Assembly (NCBI RefSeq): GCF_000761445.1
Contig: NZ_KN196470.1
Coordinates: 866,699 to 930,698, forward strand
Length of the DNA stretch: 64,000 bases
From: Oleiagrimonas soli
Lineage (GTDB): Bacteria > Pseudomonadota > Gammaproteobacteria > Xanthomonadales > Rhodanobacteraceae
Direction: 5' to 3'
Shown here: positions 61,293 to 64,000 of the stretch, piece after piece
Layout of the letters: each line of letters begins with the position of its first letter
Numbering within the stretch: the stretch's first letter is position 1
Translations under genes and position numbers: made by a program
The notes under the pieces: generated by a model
Database searches by the model: none
Told to the model about the DNA's origin: nothing
The model's input: only the letters and a program-made list of their open reading frames with translations

Positions 61293-61721
61293 CTAGTCGT
61301 GATCTTCGCCATGCAACCAACGTTCGAGAATGACGGCGGCGGCATCGGCGTCGATGCGCTGTCCGTCGCTGCGGCGTCGGGCGCCGGCGCGGCGGGCGTC
61401 GGCGAAGCTGCGGGCGGCTTCCTGCGAGCTGTTGCGTTCGTCGCACAGGTGCGGGGTGAGTCCGTAGCGTTTGCGCAGGCGGTTGGCGAAGGCGCGGGCG
61501 GTGCGCGTCATCGGCTGTTCTTCGCCGTCGAGGGTGAGCGGCAGGCCGACCACGACCGCTTCGGGCTGCCATTCACGGAACAGACGGTCGAGTTTGTCCC
61601 AGTTCGGTTCGCCTCCTCGCACCGCGACCACATCGAGTGCGCGTGCGGTAGCGGTGAGGCGATTGCCCACGGCGACGCCGATCAGGCGGGTGCCGACGTC
61701 GAAACCGAGGATGCAGCTCAT
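61293..61721 (-). CDS. ruvX: Putative pre-16S rRNA nuclease / Holliday-junction resolvase-like protein (YqgF)
   Basis: The 142-residue RNase-H-fold protein contains ILGFDVGTRLIGVAVGN at the start, EAVVVGLPLTLDGEEQPMTR near residue 55, CDERNSSQEA near 95 and the late RIDADAAAVILERWL. These hold the acidic catalytic residues of the family. It matures the 5' end of 16S rRNA in E. coli. Its start overlaps the algH stop by four bases. The stop is followed by a second copy of the same 14 bases that end the gene. Confidence 0.92.
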   Translation of the reverse strand: MSCILGFDVGTRLIGVAVGNRLTATARALDVVAVRGGEPNWDKLDRLFREWQPEAVVVGLPLTLDGEEQPMTRTARAFANRLRKRYGLTPHLCDERNSSQEAARSFADARRAGARRRSDGQRIDADAAAVILERWLHGEDHD

Positions 61722-62281
61722 GCGTGGCCGGCGTAACCGGTCAGCTGGGTCGGGTCGACACCGACCAGTCCGGCGGCATCTATCCAACGTTCTTCCAGCG
61801 GCGCGTCGAACACGATGCGGGCGTCGGCTTCGGCGGTCAGCCAAGCATTTTCCATCAGCTCGTTCTCGAGCTGACCTGCGTCCCAGCCGGCGTAGCCGAG
61901 CGCAACCACGGCGCGCGAGGGGCCCTCGCCGGCGGCCATGGCGACCAGGATGTCGCGTGAGGTGGTGACCGACCAGGAGGCGTTGATGCGGTAGCTGGAT
62001 TCCCAGTGCCCCTCGCCGGTGTGCAGCACGAAGCCGCGTTCGGGCTGCACCGGTCCGCCGAGGAGCACGGGCATCTCGGCGATGCGCGGCTCGCGGCATT
62101 CCAGCTGCATCTGCGCCAGCACGTCGCCGAGGCTGAATTCGGACAGGCGATTGATGAGCAGACCGATGGCGCCGTCCTCGCCGTGCTGGCACAGCATCGC
62201 CACGCCACGCGAGAAATGCGGGTCGGTCAGGGCCGGCATGGCGATCAGGAACTGGCCGGCAAGGGTGTGGGGGCTTTCCAT
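61718..62281 (-). CDS. algH: AlgH/YqgE-family protein (UPF0301)
   Basis: The 187-residue protein has the family pattern AGQFLIAMPALTDPHFSRGV then AMLCQHGEDGAIGLLINR, GGPVQPERGFVLHT (near residue 70), VSTTSRDILVAM-like SVTTSRDILVAMAAG and ALGYAGWDAGQLENELMEN. The family is conserved in proteobacteria; in Pseudomonas it was first linked to alginate regulation. The exact biochemistry is unknown. It is coupled to ruvX by an ATGA overlap. ATG 62281 (MESPHTLAGQF) is used. Confidence 0.9.
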   Translation of the reverse strand: MESPHTLAGQFLIAMPALTDPHFSRGVAMLCQHGEDGAIGLLINRLSEFSLGDVLAQMQLECREPRIAEMPVLLGGPVQPERGFVLHTGEGHWESSYRINASWSVTTSRDILVAMAAGEGPSRAVVALGYAGWDAGQLENELMENAWLTAEADARIVFDAPLEERWIDAAGLVGVDPTQLTGYAGHA

Positions 62282-62349
62282 GGCTGCATTGTACCGGGCG
62301 CGCACGTTAAACGTGTCGATACGGCGCGTTCACATTTCGCCGTCCGGGG

Positions 62350-63219
62350 TCAGCGGGTCTGCAGCGTGCCGCCGCGCAGGAACTGGTAGGTGCGGGTGAT
62401 GTTGAGTTCGTCGAAATGCTCGCCCGTGCGCGGGATCGGCGGGAACGGCGCGGCCATGCGCACGATGCGCACGGCCGCGTCGTCGAGGATCTTGCGGCCG
62501 GAACTCTCGATCACCGCGATGCGCTTGATGGAACCGTCGCGGCGCAGCACCACGGTGAGAATCAGACTGCCGCTGTAGCGGCCGGTGCGGGCGGCGTCGG
62601 GGAAGTTCAGCGTGCCCACGCGTTCGACGCGCGAAGCCCATGCCTGCATGTAGGCCGCGTAGGCGTACTGGCGCGTGCTGGAGTTGATGTACTTGATCTT
62701 CGGCCGCTTGGCCAGGCGCGATTTCTCGGCGCGGATCTGCGCGGCCAGGCGCGCCATTTCCAGACGGCGCTGGATCGCCACGCGATCCGGCTGCAGTTCG
62801 GTGTCCGGGTGGGCGTGACGGTCGCTGCTGCTGTCGATGCTCTGCGGCGAATCGCCGGTGGTGGTGACCAGATGCGCGCGGCTGGCTTCGCTGGGCGGCG
62901 GGGCGGCCGGCTGGATCGGGCGCGGCGCGACGCCGGGATCGGGTTTCGGCAGCGGTGTGGAGAATGGCTGCGAAGGGCGGTGCGCGCGGTCGCTTTCGCC
63001 GCCGCCCTGGTTGTTCGCCTGGGCCAGGAAGTCGGCCTTGTCCGGCGCTTTCTGATTGGCGGTGTTGAGCAGGGTGACGTCGAGCGCCGGCAGCCGCGCC
63101 TTGGGTTTCGGATAGGCGAAACTGATGCCGAGCACGACCAGGCCGTGCAGCAGCAGGGAAAACAGCAGGGTCGCGCCGAGCATGTCGGCACTGCCGGGCC
63201 CGCGCGCAGTGGAACTCAC
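62350..63219 (-). CDS. TonB-like energy transducer
   Basis: The 289-residue protein has an N-terminal anchor (MLGATLLFSLLLHGLVVLGI, about 13-33) and a Pro- and Lys-rich periplasmic region (PLPKPDPGVAPRPIQPAAPP). A long helix (RRLEMARLAAQIRAEKSRLA) and a C-terminal TonB domain follow (about 200-289, VGTLNFPDAARTGRYSGSLI then LRRDGSIKRIAVIESSGRKI LDDAAVRIV). GTG 63219 overlaps the gshB stop by GTGA and was chosen over the ATG at residue 13. It follows gshB in the usual Lysobacterales order. No exbB or exbD is adjacent. Confidence 0.85.
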   Translation of the reverse strand: MSSTARGPGSADMLGATLLFSLLLHGLVVLGISFAYPKPKARLPALDVTLLNTANQKAPDKADFLAQANNQGGGESDRAHRPSQPFSTPLPKPDPGVAPRPIQPAAPPPSEASRAHLVTTTGDSPQSIDSSSDRHAHPDTELQPDRVAIQRRLEMARLAAQIRAEKSRLAKRPKIKYINSSTRQYAYAAYMQAWASRVERVGTLNFPDAARTGRYSGSLILTVVLRRDGSIKRIAVIESSGRKILDDAAVRIVRMAAPFPPIPRTGEHFDELNITRTYQFLRGGTLQTR

Positions 63220-64000
63220 GAAAGGTTTTTCTCGATGGCGTCGAACATCAGGCCTGCAATGGTAAGCCCGAACTGCGCGTCGAGTTCGCGGATGCAGGTG
63301 GGAGATGTGACGTTGATCTCGGTCAGGTAGTCGCCGATGACGTCGAGGCCGACGAAGGTCAGGCCACGGCGGCGCAGGTCCGGCGCGACCTGTTCCACGA
63401 TCCAGCGATCGCGATCGCTCAGCGGCACGCCCTCGCCGCGGCCGCCGGCGGCGAGGTTGCCGCGGAATTCGTCGCCCTGCGGAATGCGCGCCAGCGCGTA
63501 GGGAACCGGTTCGCCGTCGACGACCAGGATGCGCTTGTCGCCGGCGGTGATCTCTGGAATGAAGCGCTGCGCGATGGCCAGGCGCGTGCCATCGACGGTC
63601 AGGGTTTCCAGGATCGAGTTCAGGTTCGGGTCGCCGCGGTGGCTGCGGAAAATGCCGCGACCGCCCATGCCGTCCAGCGGCTTGAGCACGACCTGGTCGT
63701 GTTCCGACACGAACTGACGCAGAGCGTCGGGTTCGCGCGCGACCAGCGTCGGCGCGCAGCACTGAGGAAACTGCAGGGCGTAGAGCTTTTCGTTGCAGTC
63801 GCGCAACGCCTGCGGGCGATTGACCACGCGCACGCCCTCGCGCTCGGCCAGTTCCAGAATCATGCTGTCGTAGATGAATTGCGCGTCGACCGGCGGGTCC
63901 TTGCGTTCCAGCACGATGTCGGCGTCGGTCAGCGGACGCCACGCGGCGCCGCCCAGGGTGAACCAGCCCTTGGCGTCGTCGCGGACCTCAAGCGGCGCCA
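63216..64000 (-). CDS. gshB: Glutathione synthetase, C-terminal part (cut by window edge)
   Basis: The last 261 codons of the ATP-grasp enzyme that adds glycine to gamma-glutamylcysteine are present. LKPLDGMGGRGIFRSHRGDP (ATP site), QRFIPEITAGDKRILVVDGE, NLAAGGRGEGVPLSDRDRWI and VGLDVIGDYLTEINVTSPTC are diagnostic. The gene continues beyond 64,000, so its start is not visible. The stop overlaps the GTG of the TonB-like gene, so the two are probably one transcript with algH, ruvX and possibly pyrB. Confidence 0.95.
   Translation of the reverse strand, partial: APLEVRDDAKGWFTLGGAAWRPLTDADIVLERKDPPVDAQFIYDSMILELAEREGVRVVNRPQALRDCNEKLYALQFPQCCAPTLVAREPDALRQFVSEHDQVVLKPLDGMGGRGIFRSHRGDPNLNSILETLTVDGTRLAIAQRFIPEITAGDKRILVVDGEPVPYALARIPQGDEFRGNLAAGGRGEGVPLSDRDRWIVEQVAPDLRRRGLTFVGLDVIGDYLTEINVTSPTCIRELDAQFGLTIAGLMFDAIEKNLS

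Overview
The window is high-GC DNA (roughly two thirds G+C) from a gammaproteobacterium, most probably of the order Lysobacterales (Xanthomonadales). A Rhodanobacteraceae-like genus is plausible, but the genus cannot be fixed from sequence reading alone. The assignment rests on gene orders typical of that group: ribE-ribBA-ribH-nusB-thiL-pgpA behind an FMN riboswitch, gshB-tonB-like-algH-ruvX-pyrB, pilT-pilU facing proC-yggT, and aroK-aroB-hemE. No rRNA, tRNA, CRISPR array or intact insertion sequence was seen.

Layout. 1-355 is the start of a membrane protein that runs off the left edge. 364-783 holds remnants of a divergent esterase/LysR pair. 861-6419 is the riboflavin operon (FMN riboswitch and terminator, 17-codon leader, ribE, ribBA, ldcA, ribH) running into nusB, thiL and pgpA. 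6430-7188 is a GDT1-family Mn exporter read leftward from a yybP-ykoY manganese riboswitch. 7302-9293 holds an aldo/keto reductase, then a Fur box, hemP and an unknown gene. 9327-11634 is a leftward ECF sigma / membrane anti-sigma / double-PDZ operon.

11798-36229 is the notable region, about 24 kb. A canonical sigma-54 promoter with an upstream palindrome leads into one periplasmic adaptor gene, one MacB/LolD-type ATPase gene and fourteen stand-alone MacB/FtsX-type permease genes. The permeases form seven alternating long/short pairs. They are followed by a secreted S33-type hydrolase, a second sigma-54-like promoter, an NtrC-type response regulator and an NtrY-like histidine kinase. My reading is one adaptor and one ATPase serving up to seven permease heterodimers, switched on together by the two-component system. 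The long-type permeases carry a periplasmic cysteine pair in six of seven cases. The seventh lacks both, and its partner has gained a pair. A 129-bp identical segment in two short-type genes points to recent duplication or gene conversion.

36320-64000 is mostly housekeeping: a ThrE-type exporter with a coupled leader ORF, an H-NS-like protein, proS, pssA, a HolD-like gene with rimI, a decayed DksA/TraR-like gene, valS with a low-GC patch, hemE, a WGR protein, aroB-aroK, dodecin, a D-glycerate-kinase-like gene, pdxH, a BtuF-like protein, proC/yggT, pilT/pilU, a large lipoprotein, pyrB, ruvX, algH, a TonB-like protein and the 3' part of gshB at the right edge.
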